Below, piece after piece: positions 46,284 to 56,354 of a stretch of 64,000 nt of DNA; position 1 is the stretch's first letter; every line of letters starts with the position of its first letter. The DNA is taken from assembly GCA_021849295.1 (NCBI GenBank), contig JAJZTA010000004.1:62001-126000 (forward strand), in the 5' to 3' direction. The position numbers and the translations under genes are program-made. This stretch comes from Pseudomonadota bacterium. GTDB taxonomy: Bacteria > Pseudomonadota > Alphaproteobacteria > Micavibrionales > UBA2020. Below the pieces are notes generated by a model. It saw only the letters and a program-made list of their open reading frames with translations, did not search any database and had not been told where the DNA came from.

Positions 46284-49200
46284 CTATAGCGCGTAGGGGT
46301 CAAGCAGATTCGCGGGAAGCGGCATCAGCAAAGGCCCGTCCGTCCACAACAGCGCGCATTTGATCGTATGCTGCGGATATATATTCTGAATAACCGAGCG
46401 GTACGCCGCCATTTGTTTCAAATAGATCGCCGGCACGTCCTCTGCTTTCTGCGGCGGGGGGCGGTTGGTCTTGTAATCAATAATGAGTACTTCTTCATCG
46501 GTGACGCGCATGCGGTCCATCTGCCCCGAAAGAATTTTGCTGCCCGCCAGACCGACCACCGGCACTTCGGCGCGCGAACCCGCAGCAAAGATCGGTGCGA
46601 ATTCAGGATGACGCAGCACGGCGAGAATCTCCGCCGCCAGAGACTCCTGCGCCGCCAACGGCATCGCCAGCGCCGGCCGCACCAGATATTGCCTGATTGT
46701 TTTCTCCCATTTCTCCTTGGGCAGTTGCGGGAGGATTTCAAGGACGCGGTGAACGACGATCCCGCGCCCGAACCGCCCGCCGTCGTCCGCCGCCAGCGGG
46801 CCTTTGACCGCCGGCTCGTCGTCATCCGGCCTTGAGGGCGCGAGCGGCTGCACCGGCTGTGGCTCTTCCGGCAGGGCGCCGCCGACCCAGTCCGGCAACG
46901 GCGCGCGCACTGCGCTTTGCGCATCCGCGTTTTTCTCCGCAAGCATGATAACGGGTGCGGCCTCTTGTTCGTATTCAATCCTGCGGGCCTGTTCCTCGCC
47001 ATCGAACGGCACCTCTATGGCAGCCTCCGGAAAGGATTGCGCGACGAGATTATACCAGCAATCCTGTTTCGGCCCGCGCACGCCGTGATAGCCGCAAACA
47101 TAAAGCCTGTCTTCCGCACGGGTCAGCGCGACGTAGAGCAGACGGCGGTATTCCTCCTCCTGCCGCGCGCGCGAAACCGCCTGACGCTCGTTATAGGCGG
47201 GCGCGGCGAACTCCGCCCGCGGCGACCACAACGGCACGCCCTTTTCGTCCTCCGGCCACAAAAGATGAATACGGCCTTTATAATGGTCGTGCATCTTCTT
47301 CACCGTATCCGGCAAAAAGACGATCGGCGCCTGCAGGCCCTTGGACGCATGCACCGTCATGATGCGCACCTGATTGGCTTTGCCCGGGTCCTGCTCGCGC
47401 TTGATCTCCGTCTCGCCGCGTTCGAACCAGTCGGCGAATTTCTGCAGGGACGGCGTGTGGCTTTGCTCGTAGTGCAGACAACTGTTGAGAAACTCGTCGA
47501 GCGCGTCCTGAATGTCATACCCCAAACGTCCGTAGAATGCGCGACGTCCGCTGATCTTGTCGGCGAAACAGGGCGTCGCCAGCGCTTCGGCGAAAAACGC
47601 GTACGGCGTCGCCGTGCCCGCCTTGCCAACCTGGCCTTGCAGCCATGCCGCCACCGCCGGATTTTTCTTCCGCACCGAGTCCCACAGCGATCCCGCCCGC
47701 GCATAGCTCAGCTCAAACAGGTCTTCTTCGGAAAGACCGACCAGCGGCGATTTCAACACCGTCGCAAGCGTCAGATCGTCGCTCGGCAGCAACGCGAAGT
47801 GCGCCAGCGCCAACAAGTCCATCACCGCGATTTCCTGCGTCAGCGTCATGCGGTCGACGCCCGCCACAGGCACGTCATGGCTTTTGAGCGCGCGCATCAG
47901 CCATTGCACAAAAGGCCCGCGCGACTGCACCAGAACGAGAACATCCCCGGGGCGGATCGGGCGCGACCGCGCGTTCAGCATTTCCCCCGTGTCAATCCAG
48001 CCTTTGATCGTGGATGCGATTTTCTCCGCCAGCCGCGCCGCGGCATTGTCGCCCGCGTCGATATCCACCGGCATGCGCCACGGCTCCGCGTCTTCTTTCT
48101 TTTCGGTCTTGATCAGCGGCCACAATTCGACCCTCCCCGCCTGTCCTTTGCGCCATGGCATATGCAGCACGTCGCGCTCGGCCACGCCCTGACGCGCAGC
48201 AGGATCCTTGAAAACGCCATCCACCACCTCCAGCACCGCGCGCGTCGAGCGGAAGGAATATTCGAGGAACACCTCCCACCCCTGCTGCACTTCCTGCACG
48301 CGCTCGCCGAAAAAGCCCTTCATCCGCGCGAATTCATATGGATCGGCGCCCTGAAAACTGAAGATCGACTGCTTTTGGTCGCCGACGACGAACAAAGTGC
48401 GCAAAACATCCTCGTGCGCGCCGCGCCCGGCGAAAAACTCGTCACTTAAAGCCTGCACCACGCGCCACTGGTTGCGGCTGGTGTCCTGCGCCTCGTCGAC
48501 GAGGATATGATCTATGCCCTCGTCGAGCTTATACAACACCCACGGCACCATCTTCTCGGTGGCGAGCAGCTCGCATGCCTTGATGATCAGATCGTCGAAA
48601 TCGAGACGGTCGCGCATGCTTTTGTGCCGCGTGTAGCGCCCGACCATCGCCGAGGCCACCCTTAACAGCGCGGCATTTATTTTGGCCAGCCGCACGGCGC
48701 GAAGTTGCTTCAGGTAACCGTCCAGCCTTCCGGCCTCGCGCTCCATCACGGAGAGAATGTCCGGATAAGCCCCGACCGTCGCATTGGTCGCCATCTTTTT
48801 GGCGACTTCGCCCGCCTGCGTGAAGTACGCGCGGCAATATTGGCTAAACAGAGCGGGGCGGTTTTCCGGCTGCTCCAGCCACGGCTGCATGCAGGCGGCC
48901 TTTTCCTGATCCGTCTTGCTGCCGTTCAATAACGCCCGTAAGGCCTTTTTCAGCTCCTCCTCGTGCGGCACATCGCAGGCATGATTGATCACATCCTCTT
49001 CCGTCGTTTTTTCATCCAGACGCAAATGGCTATAAAGCGCCGCAATGGTTTTTTCCGCGCGGCCTTCGGCGTCGCCGTGATATTTGAGGATTTCAGTGAG
49101 CAGGCTGCGCTTCGACATGATCTGCTGCATCAGGCCGGACATCGCCGCGGCATCGAGATGCAGCGCCAGCTCGTTAAACGCCAGCGCCAGTGGCGCGGCC

Positions 49201-49760
49201 GGATCGTCGCGCGCATCGTCGGAGATGCTGTGCAAACAGCGCGTGAGATACTCAACGGCGTCCTGCTCGTCCATCAACTCGAAGTGCGGCGGCAGACCCG
49301 CCTCGATCGGAAAACGCTTCAACACCGACTGGCAGAAGGAATGGATCGTCATGATCTTCAAGCCCCCCGGCGTATCGAGCACGCGCGCGAACAAACGCCG
49401 CGCCTCTTCAGCCACAGCGTCAGTCGGCGGCGTGCCGATCAGTCTCTCCAAAGCGGCCTGCAAATCGGCATCCGACATCACCGACCATTTGCTCAGGCTC
49501 TCGTAAATCCGGTTCGACATTTCCGCTGCGGCTGTCTTGGTAAAGGTCAGGCAGAGGATTTTTCCGGGGAGCGTCGCTGGCTCGCCGCTATTCCTCGGCA
49601 GCATCAAACGCAAAACGCGGTCGATCAGAACTTTCGTTTTCCCCGTGCCCGCCGACGCGCCGACCCAGACGCTGCGCTCGGGATCGGACGCCTCCGCCTG
49701 CCGGAGACCGGCGTCTTCTTTTCTGCCGATGCCTTCTTTTTTTGAAGTCTGCGCGCTCAT
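46284..49760 (-). CDS. addA: Double-strand break repair helicase-nuclease AddA
   Basis: Large subunit of the AddAB helicase-nuclease, functional counterpart of RecBCD. The 1158-residue protein has UvrD-type motifs (Walker A WVGASAGTGKTKVLIDRVLR, motif II HILVDEAQDTS, TVHASKGLQAPIVF, LLYVALTRAEDRLYVCG) and a C-terminal RecB-like nuclease domain with MRVTDEEVLIIDYKTNRPP. It overlaps addB by 4 bp. Confidence 0.96.
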   Translation of the reverse strand: MSAQTSKKEGIGRKEDAGLRQAEASDPERSVWVGASAGTGKTKVLIDRVLRLMLPRNSGEPATLPGKILCLTFTKTAAAEMSNRIYESLSKWSVMSDADLQAALERLIGTPPTDAVAEEARRLFARVLDTPGGLKIMTIHSFCQSVLKRFPIEAGLPPHFELMDEQDAVEYLTRCLHSISDDARDDPAAPLALAFNELALHLDAAAMSGLMQQIMSKRSLLTEILKYHGDAEGRAEKTIAALYSHLRLDEKTTEEDVINHACDVPHEEELKKALRALLNGSKTDQEKAACMQPWLEQPENRPALFSQYCRAYFTQAGEVAKKMATNATVGAYPDILSVMEREAGRLDGYLKQLRAVRLAKINAALLRVASAMVGRYTRHKSMRDRLDFDDLIIKACELLATEKMVPWVLYKLDEGIDHILVDEAQDTSRNQWRVVQALSDEFFAGRGAHEDVLRTLFVVGDQKQSIFSFQGADPYEFARMKGFFGERVQEVQQGWEVFLEYSFRSTRAVLEVVDGVFKDPAARQGVAERDVLHMPWRKGQAGRVELWPLIKTEKKEDAEPWRMPVDIDAGDNAAARLAEKIASTIKGWIDTGEMLNARSRPIRPGDVLVLVQSRGPFVQWLMRALKSHDVPVAGVDRMTLTQEIAVMDLLALAHFALLPSDDLTLATVLKSPLVGLSEEDLFELSYARAGSLWDSVRKKNPAVAAWLQGQVGKAGTATPYAFFAEALATPCFADKISGRRAFYGRLGYDIQDALDEFLNSCLHYEQSHTPSLQKFADWFERGETEIKREQDPGKANQVRIMTVHASKGLQAPIVFLPDTVKKMHDHYKGRIHLLWPEDEKGVPLWSPRAEFAAPAYNERQAVSRARQEEEYRRLLYVALTRAEDRLYVCGYHGVRGPKQDCWYNLVAQSFPEAAIEVPFDGEEQARRIEYEQEAAPVIMLAEKNADAQSAVRAPLPDWVGGALPEEPQPVQPLAPSRPDDDEPAVKGPLAADDGGRFGRGIVVHRVLEILPQLPKEKWEKTIRQYLVRPALAMPLAAQESLAAEILAVLRHPEFAPIFAAGSRAEVPVVGLAGSKILSGQMDRMRVTDEEVLIIDYKTNRPPPQKAEDVPAIYLKQMAAYRSVIQNIYPQHTIKCALLWTDGPLLMPLPANLLDPYAL

Positions 49761-52753
49761 TCCGTCACATCCTCCCCGCCGTCATCGTCGCCGGACACGC
49801 CCCATTCCTTCACGCGCGCGAGATGGTCGTAATCGGAATACTGCGGTTTCGCGTCCGCGCGCGGCAGGCTCAAATACGGCGTCGCCGGATCATCGAAGCG
49901 CGCGACAAGGTTGCGCAAGCCCTCTTCGGCATCCGTGATCATGTCTTCGATGCTATATCCCTTGGGCTTGACTTCTTTCTTTTCCACGGGTACGCGTCCG
50001 CTGCCCGTCACCTTCCAGTAGATCAGCGCGCTGACGTTTCCGTCCTTGACTTTTTCGAACCCGCCGCGCCGCAGCATCAAAGCCTCCAGCGGCAGTTGCG
50101 AGGAAAGTCCGGCCTTGACCGCACTGTTCTGCGGCACGAAACCGGATTTGTAATCGATAATGGCGTAAGTGCCGTCGCGGCATTTATCGATGCGGTCGGC
50201 CTTGCCGGTCAGGGTAAACGGTTTTCCTTCCACATCGAAAGACCAGCTGCCCTCCGCTTCGGTGAGATAGGGCTTGGCTTCCTCACGCCACTGCCGCTCC
50301 TGCCGGACGAATTCGGCGGCGATCTTTTCAAACCGCGGCCACCAGAAGGCCTCGACTTCCTGCGGGATGCGCAACTCGGACAGCGCGGCGCGGCCAAAGC
50401 CTTCAAGTTGTTTTTCCGCATCTTCCGGCAAGGCGTCCGGAAAGGCCGCGATGAATTTTTCCAAAGCCGCGTGGATAAACGTGCCGCGCTCCGCGCCCGC
50501 GGGGTCGGCATCCACGGGGTCGAGGGCTTTTAAGTTCAGAATATACCGCGCGTAAATCTGATACGGGTCGCGCATCCAGCTTTCGATGCGCGTAAAGGAG
50601 AGCTGGCGCGGACGCGCTTCGACGGGCGGCGTCGGCGCGGGGCGCGGCGCGGGCGCGAAGCCGGCGGGCGCATCGATGTCCCTCACCCACCGGCGGTATT
50701 TCAGCGCGCCCGTTTCCGGCCATGCGAGCCCGACGGCCTTCAAAACAGTTTCCAGCCGCAACAGCCAGCGCGCGGGCACGGTCGGCGTGCCGTCCAGCTT
50801 TTTGGCGCGGGTGATGATCACTTCCGGCGCGGCGGCGGCTTGCACAAAGTCGTGCGCGGCAAGGCCGATACCGTTTTCCGGCGACGTAAGGCCGAATTTT
50901 TTACGCATCGGCCGCGACATCCACGGGTCGTGCGCGGGCAGGTCCGGCCACGTGCCTTCATTCAACCCGCCCAAAATGACCATGTCAGCGCAATAAAGCC
51001 GCGCCTCGATCTGGCCGAGAATGCTCAAGCGCGGATGCGTGCCATAGCGCGAGCGCACGGTTTGCGCCTTCAAAAGCGTGCCGAGCAGCGAAACGTAATG
51101 CTCCGGCTGCAGCGGCGGAATGTCGCCAGCGGTTTTTAAAAGATCGCTCAGGAACGTCGCCGCCGCCTCTCCCGCGTCTCCGCGCCACAGGCGCAGAGCA
51201 CCGTTTTCGTCCACCGTGGTCGCCAAGGCCTCGGCCATGCGGATATGGCAGGAGAGCATGTCGGCGAACGGCACTTCTTCACCCGCCGCCATCATGCCGG
51301 TGAATTCCGCCATCGCTGCTTCAAGCCTGCCGACCCAAAGCAATAATTCTTCGCGCTTCGGATTGATCGCTTCGCGCAGGCCCGCAAACCCACGCGACGG
51401 GCGCGGCCCGCGCAGGACCCGCTGGTCGAGCGCCCGCACCATCGCGCGCATTTCCTTGGGCGGAAAACCCGCCGCCATGTAAGGATGTTTTAAAAACGCC
51501 AGCAGCGTGACGGGGGCGAGTTCTTCTTCCGCCATTTCCGCCGTCAGCATCAGCCACGAGCCGACGGAAAGCTCGGTCAGCGGCTGTCCGCCGGAATCGT
51601 CCACCTCGATCCCCCAGCGTTTCAGACTGAGAGAAACGCGCCGCGCGAGGCGGCGGTCGGGCGTGATGAGCGCGCAGGTTTTGGCCGGCGTTTCCAGCGC
51701 CTCGCGCATGATGAAGGAAATCGCATCCGCTTCTTCCTGCGCCGTGTCGCAATCCATGCGCGTGAAGCCTTCTAGCGCTTGCGGGGTGATGTCCTCCATC
51801 GCCAGTTTTCGCCAGTTTTCGGTCGTCTCTGCGGGGCGCAGCGCCTCGGAAAGCAAACGCACGCGGTCCGTATTGACCGGCATCTTTTTTCCCAGCGGCC
51901 ACGTTTGCACCTCTTCGCGCCCGATACCCACCAGCGCAAGGAGTTTTTTCAAATTCATCTGTGGATGGTCGTCGCCGAGAACATCCCAGCTTGCATCGTC
52001 GATGTTTTTATCCAGCCCCGGCAAGATCAACGCGCCTTGCGGCAGTTTCGCCGCCAGCGCCAGCAGTTCGGCCGCCGCGGGCACAGTAATGGTGAGCGGA
52101 TCGCCGACGGCGATGACGGGATTTTGCGGCGGATTTTTCTGCCACGCCTTGATCTGCGCTTCCAGCAGAAGGTTGCGCCGCGCCGCATAATCGATCACGC
52201 CGCGCGACTTTAAAACGTCCGGCCAGTTTTCGGTCAGGACTTTGAGGAAGGTCAGCGTCTTTTGCCAGTGAGCGGAAAAATCGCCCGGCACGAGGTTGGC
52301 GAGTCCGTCGAAGCTGAGGCGCTCGGTTTGCACTTCGTCGAGAAAATTCCCGAGCTCCTGCGCAAGCGCCACGGCCTGATCGAACGATTGCGGCAGGTTG
52401 GCCCGATCACCCGCGGTCTGGATGGTGCGCGCCAAGATTAGCTGCCGCTCCAGCCGCGATATGGCGGGCGGAATGTCGAGACTGCCGCTTACATCGTCTT
52501 CCGCCGCCTGAAACAGCGCCATTTCCTCGGCATCGATATCACCGATCGGGTGCAGCGCGGGCAGCAGGATCGCCTCACCGCCCGAAAGGCGCAAAAACGC
52601 CTCGCGCAACGTCCGGCAGGCGCGACGGCTGGGGAGCAATACCGTGTAATCTGTTAAAGACAGAGGATTGTCTTGCGCGCGCTCCAAAATGCCTTGCGCC
52701 AGCGCGTCGGCGAAGGAATATCCGGCGGGGATTGTGAAGACGCCGGACGACAC
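49757..52753 (-). CDS. addB: Double-strand break repair protein AddB
   Basis: Second AddAB subunit, with an inactive helicase-like part and a C-terminal RecB-family nuclease domain. The 998-residue protein shows YTVLLPSRRACRTLREAFLR near the N-terminus, DMVILGGLNEGTWPDLPAHD in the middle, and the nuclease signature KCRDGTYAIIDYKSGFVPQ near residue 890. The alphaproteobacterial form is shorter than Bacillus AddB. Cotranscribed with addA. Confidence 0.94.
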   Translation of the reverse strand: MSSGVFTIPAGYSFADALAQGILERAQDNPLSLTDYTVLLPSRRACRTLREAFLRLSGGEAILLPALHPIGDIDAEEMALFQAAEDDVSGSLDIPPAISRLERQLILARTIQTAGDRANLPQSFDQAVALAQELGNFLDEVQTERLSFDGLANLVPGDFSAHWQKTLTFLKVLTENWPDVLKSRGVIDYAARRNLLLEAQIKAWQKNPPQNPVIAVGDPLTITVPAAAELLALAAKLPQGALILPGLDKNIDDASWDVLGDDHPQMNLKKLLALVGIGREEVQTWPLGKKMPVNTDRVRLLSEALRPAETTENWRKLAMEDITPQALEGFTRMDCDTAQEEADAISFIMREALETPAKTCALITPDRRLARRVSLSLKRWGIEVDDSGGQPLTELSVGSWLMLTAEMAEEELAPVTLLAFLKHPYMAAGFPPKEMRAMVRALDQRVLRGPRPSRGFAGLREAINPKREELLLWVGRLEAAMAEFTGMMAAGEEVPFADMLSCHIRMAEALATTVDENGALRLWRGDAGEAAATFLSDLLKTAGDIPPLQPEHYVSLLGTLLKAQTVRSRYGTHPRLSILGQIEARLYCADMVILGGLNEGTWPDLPAHDPWMSRPMRKKFGLTSPENGIGLAAHDFVQAAAAPEVIITRAKKLDGTPTVPARWLLRLETVLKAVGLAWPETGALKYRRWVRDIDAPAGFAPAPRPAPTPPVEARPRQLSFTRIESWMRDPYQIYARYILNLKALDPVDADPAGAERGTFIHAALEKFIAAFPDALPEDAEKQLEGFGRAALSELRIPQEVEAFWWPRFEKIAAEFVRQERQWREEAKPYLTEAEGSWSFDVEGKPFTLTGKADRIDKCRDGTYAIIDYKSGFVPQNSAVKAGLSSQLPLEALMLRRGGFEKVKDGNVSALIYWKVTGSGRVPVEKKEVKPKGYSIEDMITDAEEGLRNLVARFDDPATPYLSLPRADAKPQYSDYDHLARVKEWGVSGDDDGGEDVTE

Positions 52754-52754
52754 C

Positions 52755-53315
52755 TCAGTCCACCGCCCGCACTTCGACGACTTCGGGGATAAAGTGCTTC
52801 AGCAGGTTCTCTACGCCGTGCTTGAGCGTCGCGGTCGAGCTCGGACAGCCGGCGCAGGCGCCGCGCATAGTGAGGTAAACAATGCCGCTTTCGAACGAAT
52901 GGAACACGATATCACCGCCATCCGCCGCCACGACGGGGCGGACGCGTGTATCGAGCAGTTCCTTGATCTGCTTTACGATTTCGTCGTCATCTTCGGAGAC
53001 GGAGGACGGCGCGGGCGCGTCATGCTCTTCGGTCAGGACCGGCTGGCCCGTGGAAAAATGCTCCATCAGCGCTGCGAGGATTTGCGGCTTCAGCAGCGAC
53101 CAGTCGAAATCGCCCGCGCGGGTGACGGTGACGAAATCGCCGCCGAGGAAAACGCCTTCGACGCCGGGGATTTTGAACAGGCGCACGGCGAGCGGCGACC
53201 CTTGCTCCGCCTGGGCCGCATCCCTGAATTCCGCAACGCCCGAGGAGACGACTTCACAGCCGGGGAGAAACTTCAGGCTGGCGGGATTGGGGGTTTGCTC
53301 TGTTTGTATGAACAT
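52755..53315 (-). CDS. nfuA: NifU/Nfu-type Fe-S cluster carrier
   Basis: Scaffold or carrier for [4Fe-4S] clusters. The N-terminal Nfu domain (FIQTEQTPNPASLKFLPGCE) is followed by the C-terminal NifU domain with the cluster motif GACAGCPSS (CxxC) and the segment VRPVVAADGGDIVFHSFE. The 186-residue length is typical of alphaproteobacterial and mitochondrial NFU1. It is 1 bp from addB and 1 bp from the reductase gene. Confidence 0.94.
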   Translation of the reverse strand: MFIQTEQTPNPASLKFLPGCEVVSSGVAEFRDAAQAEQGSPLAVRLFKIPGVEGVFLGGDFVTVTRAGDFDWSLLKPQILAALMEHFSTGQPVLTEEHDAPAPSSVSEDDDEIVKQIKELLDTRVRPVVAADGGDIVFHSFESGIVYLTMRGACAGCPSSTATLKHGVENLLKHFIPEVVEVRAVD

Positions 53316-54329
53316 TTAAGGCACTCCTTGGGTTGTCGAATAAACGAAATGCAGCTCCTCATCGGGAAAGACGCGCGGATGGATGGCATGCGCCGCCATC
53401 GCACCTTCCGAAAATCCGGTAAGGATGAGTTTCAGTTTGTTGGGATAGGTCGAGACGTCGCCGATGGCGAAAACGCCTGCGACATTGGTCTGCTGGGTCG
53501 CGGGATCGACGGGGATATGGTGCTGCTCGATGGTAATGCCCCAGTCGCCAAGCGCGCCCAGTTGCGGCACGATGCCGAACAGCGGCAGGAGCGCGTCCAC
53601 CTCCAGAATTTTTTTGTTGCCGTCGAGATCGGCCAGTTCCACCGCCGATAACGTGCCGCCCTCCCCCCTCAGGCCGTGCAACTGATAGGGAATGACCATT
53701 TCGACCTTTCCGCTCTCCGCGATCTTGTGCAATTTGTCCACGCTCTCCGGCGCGGCGCGGAACTTGTCGCGGCGGTGGACGAAATAGATTTTCTTCGCCA
53801 CATCGGACAAGGAAATCGCCCAGTCGACCGCGCTGTCGCCGCCGCCCGCGATCATCACGGTCTTGTCGGCAAAATCGCCGCACCGCCGCACCATGTAGAA
53901 AACGGATTTTTCCTCGTAAGCCTCCAGCCCTTCCAGCGGCGGCTTGTTGGGGCCGAACGCGCCCGCCCCCGCCGCGATGATCACCGCCGCGCAGGAAATG
54001 ACGATGCCGCCCGCCGTCGTCACCTCGAAACGGCCGTCATCCAGCGATTTGAGGTCCGAGACCTGCTGCTTGAGGTGATAAACGGGGTCGAACGGCTTGG
54101 CCTGATCTTCAAGATGCGTCACCAGATCGCCCGCGAGGATCATCGGATAGCCCGGAATGTCGTAGATCGGCTTTTCGGGATAAAGCGCCGTCAACTGCCC
54201 GCCGATATGGGCGAGGCTGTCGATCACATGGCATTTCATCTTGAGCATGCCGCACTCGAACACCGCGAACAGCCCCGTGGGCCCCGCGCCGACGATTACC
54301 ACATCCGTCGAATAGTGCTTTGACGTCAT
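53316..54329 (-). CDS. Thioredoxin reductase-like ferredoxin/flavodoxin-NADP reductase
   Basis: A 337-residue flavoprotein with an FAD-binding VIVGAGPTGLFAVFECGML, the segment YDIPGYPMILAGDLV, an NADPH-binding VMIAGGGDSAVDWAISLSD and the C-terminal GVFAIGDVSTYP. The CxxC of true thioredoxin reductase is absent, which marks the FNR type (YumC-like). Located immediately upstream of nfuA, it may supply electrons in Fe-S or other redox metabolism. Confidence 0.92.
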   Translation of the reverse strand: MTSKHYSTDVVIVGAGPTGLFAVFECGMLKMKCHVIDSLAHIGGQLTALYPEKPIYDIPGYPMILAGDLVTHLEDQAKPFDPVYHLKQQVSDLKSLDDGRFEVTTAGGIVISCAAVIIAAGAGAFGPNKPPLEGLEAYEEKSVFYMVRRCGDFADKTVMIAGGGDSAVDWAISLSDVAKKIYFVHRRDKFRAAPESVDKLHKIAESGKVEMVIPYQLHGLRGEGGTLSAVELADLDGNKKILEVDALLPLFGIVPQLGALGDWGITIEQHHIPVDPATQQTNVAGVFAIGDVSTYPNKLKLILTGFSEGAMAAHAIHPRVFPDEELHFVYSTTQGVP

Positions 54330-54372
54330 CCCAATTCCTATTTAACGTGAATGAAGGCAGAGTATCAGAAAC

Positions 54373-54831
54373 ATGGGCACGGAAACACTTATAATTGAGA
54401 ATGAAGCCGCGCTGGCGGGGCTTGCCGCGCGCCTTGCGCCGCTGCTCAAAAAAGGCGACGTACTGACGCTGAAAGGCAACCTCGGCGCGGGTAAAACCGC
54501 CTTCGCGCGCGCGCTGATCCGCACGCTGGCGGGCCGCAGCGAAGAGGTGCCCAGCCCGACCTTCACGCTGGTACAGGTGTATGATTTTGCACCCTTTTCC
54601 GTTTACCACTTCGATCTTTACCGGCTGGAGGAAAAAGAAGTTGATATTCTGGAATTGGGATGGGATGATGCGCGCAAAGACGGCGTTTGTCTCGTCGAGT
54701 GGCCGGAGAGGCTCGGGATGCTTTTGCCCAGAGACCGGCTGGATATTGAAATATCTTTTCATAAATCAAAAGAAACGGCGCGGGAAATAACGCTTTGGCC
54801 GCATGGGACTTGGGAAGACCGTCTGCGATAA
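54373..54831 (+). CDS. tsaE: tRNA threonylcarbamoyladenosine biosynthesis ATPase TsaE
   Basis: P-loop ATPase required for t6A37 modification of tRNA. The 152-residue protein has Walker A KGNLGAGKTAFARALIR, VPSPTFTLVQVYD and YHFDLYRLEEKEVDILELGW, then CLVEWPERLG. It is divergent from the reductase gene across 43 bp and is followed by the nucleotidyltransferase gene. Confidence 0.95.
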   Translation: MGTETLIIENEAALAGLAARLAPLLKKGDVLTLKGNLGAGKTAFARALIRTLAGRSEEVPSPTFTLVQVYDFAPFSVYHFDLYRLEEKEVDILELGWDDARKDGVCLVEWPERLGMLLPRDRLDIEISFHKSKETAREITLWPHGTWEDRLR

Positions 54832-54869
54832 AGAGATTATTGTGATAGAAAGATAAAGAGAGGATTCAA

Positions 54870-55601
54870 TTGGAGATGTCCACGTACCCGAAAAAAGCCT
54901 TTGTCCTTGCCGCCGGAATGGGCCAGCGGATGCGTCCGCTGACGGACAACTGCCCCAAGCCGCTGCTGGTGGTGGACGGCAAGACAATGCTCGACCGCGC
55001 GCTGGACGCGCTTGCCGAAGCGGGCGTGGAAGAGGTTGTGGTCAACACGCATTATCTCGGGGAGATGATCGCCGCGCATTTGAAAAACCGCAAGCATCCG
55101 CGCATCACCATCAGCCACGAGACCGAACTGCTCGACACCGCCGGCGGCGTGAAAAAGAATCTGGCGTTTTTCGACAATGAACCGTTTTACGTTCTCAATG
55201 CCGACGTTCTCTGGACCAACGGCCGCGCGCCGACGCTGAAAAATATGGCGGACGCATGGGACGACGCGACGATGGACGTGCTGATCCTCCTGCATGAAGC
55301 GGCGGACATTCCGGCTTACGCGGGGCACGGCGACTATTATCTCGCCGCAGGCTCGGACAGGCCCGTCTTCGCCAAGGACATGCAAAAAGCCAACACGATT
55401 TTCGCAGGCCCGCGCATCGTGCATCCGCGCCTGTTCGACGACACGCCGGACGGAAAACTGGGCTTTTTACAGCTGTTCCACAAAGCGGAAAAAACCGGAC
55501 GGCTCGCCGCCGTGCTGCACGACGGCGAATGGCACCATGTCGGCACGCCAGAGGCGTTTGCGGAAACGAACCGGATTTTCGCGAAGAAAAAAGCCGTTTA
55601 A
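54870..55601 (+). CDS. Sugar-1-phosphate nucleotidyltransferase (MurU-like)
   Basis: A 243-residue nucleotidyltransferase with the signature AFVLAAGMGQRMRPLTDNCP, the KPLLVVDGKTMLDRALDAL segment, and FYVLNADVLWTNG for metal binding. It resembles N-acetylmuramate alpha-1-phosphate uridylyltransferase MurU of peptidoglycan recycling. The usual partner kinase AmgK is not next to it here. TTG 54870 has the better-spaced AGAGG; ATG 54876 is the alternative. Confidence 0.85.
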   Translation: MEMSTYPKKAFVLAAGMGQRMRPLTDNCPKPLLVVDGKTMLDRALDALAEAGVEEVVVNTHYLGEMIAAHLKNRKHPRITISHETELLDTAGGVKKNLAFFDNEPFYVLNADVLWTNGRAPTLKNMADAWDDATMDVLILLHEAADIPAYAGHGDYYLAAGSDRPVFAKDMQKANTIFAGPRIVHPRLFDDTPDGKLGFLQLFHKAEKTGRLAAVLHDGEWHHVGTPEAFAETNRIFAKKKAV

Positions 55602-55602
55602 A

Positions 55603-56226
55603 TCAGCTCACTTCCACGACTTCATCGTCATCGTCCTCGACGACATCATCGTCTTCGACCTGCACTTCCTTGGCTTCTTTTTCTTCCGCGGCGGCGGCGG
55701 CGCGCATGCGGCTGGAAGACTGGTAGGCCATGCCCGCGTGATCGGGGCAATAGGGCGTGCCGGGGCGAATGCCGCGGCCGCAGAACGTGAAGTCGTCCTC
55801 GCGCGGGTCGCCGATCGGCCAGCGGCACATGCGCTCGGTCAGATCGATCAGCGCGACGCCGCCGCCCGGCGGGATCTCCTCTTTCTCCATCTTGTGCGGC
55901 TCGGCCAGTTCGGGGCGCAGCGGATTGCTCTTCACGCCGGAAACGACGACGGGCGCGGCCGTCTTTTTGGAGGCGCTCTTGGCTTTTTGCGGCGCAGCTT
56001 TCGGCGGTTCCTTCTTTTTGGGCGGATCTTTTTTGGCGACGGTTTTGACGGCGGGGCCGGTCTTCTTGATCGGCGACGGGCGGTTGGAAAGCCCCATGCG
56101 GTGCGCCTTGCCGATCACAGCGTTGCGCGTGACGCCCTTGCCGAGGGTCTTGGCGATATCGGCGGCGCTTTTGCCTTCCTTCCACATCTTTTTAAGCAGA
56201 GCGATCCGCTCATCCGTCCAGCTCAT
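55603..56226 (-). CDS. gcrA: GcrA family cell-cycle regulator
   Basis: Alphaproteobacterial transcription factor that binds sigma-70 and GANTC-methylated promoters. The N-terminal DNA-binding domain opens MSWTDERIALLKKMWKEGKS, then VTRNAVIGKAHRMGLSNRPS. A Lys/Pro/Ala-rich linker follows, and the sigma-interacting C-terminal region contains MCRWPIGDPREDDFTFCGR. The extreme C-terminus is acidic (VEDDDVVEDDDDEVVEVS). GAAGGG seven bases before this Met fixes the start. A GAATC site lies about 60 bp upstream. Confidence 0.94.
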   Translation of the reverse strand: MSWTDERIALLKKMWKEGKSAADIAKTLGKGVTRNAVIGKAHRMGLSNRPSPIKKTGPAVKTVAKKDPPKKKEPPKAAPQKAKSASKKTAAPVVVSGVKSNPLRPELAEPHKMEKEEIPPGGGVALIDLTERMCRWPIGDPREDDFTFCGRGIRPGTPYCPDHAGMAYQSSSRMRAAAAAEEKEAKEVQVEDDDVVEDDDDEVVEVS

Positions 56227-56286
56227 TGACACACCCTTCTGCAATTACATAATGATATATTCAATTCCAAGACTGAATATAGCATC

Positions 56287-56291
56287 GAATC
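56287..56291. promoter_or_regulatory. GANTC (CcrM methylation) site upstream of gcrA
   Basis: GAATC in the AT-rich gcrA leader. In alphaproteobacteria, CcrM methylation of GANTC affects GcrA-dependent promoters, so autoregulation is possible. A 4-base-specific site can easily occur by chance. Confidence 0.3.
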
Positions 56292-56354
56292 GCTATAAAT
56301 AAAGCGGTCTGTTTGAGGGGGAAAGCGGAAAATTTCAGGCGCGCGGCAAAAGTC

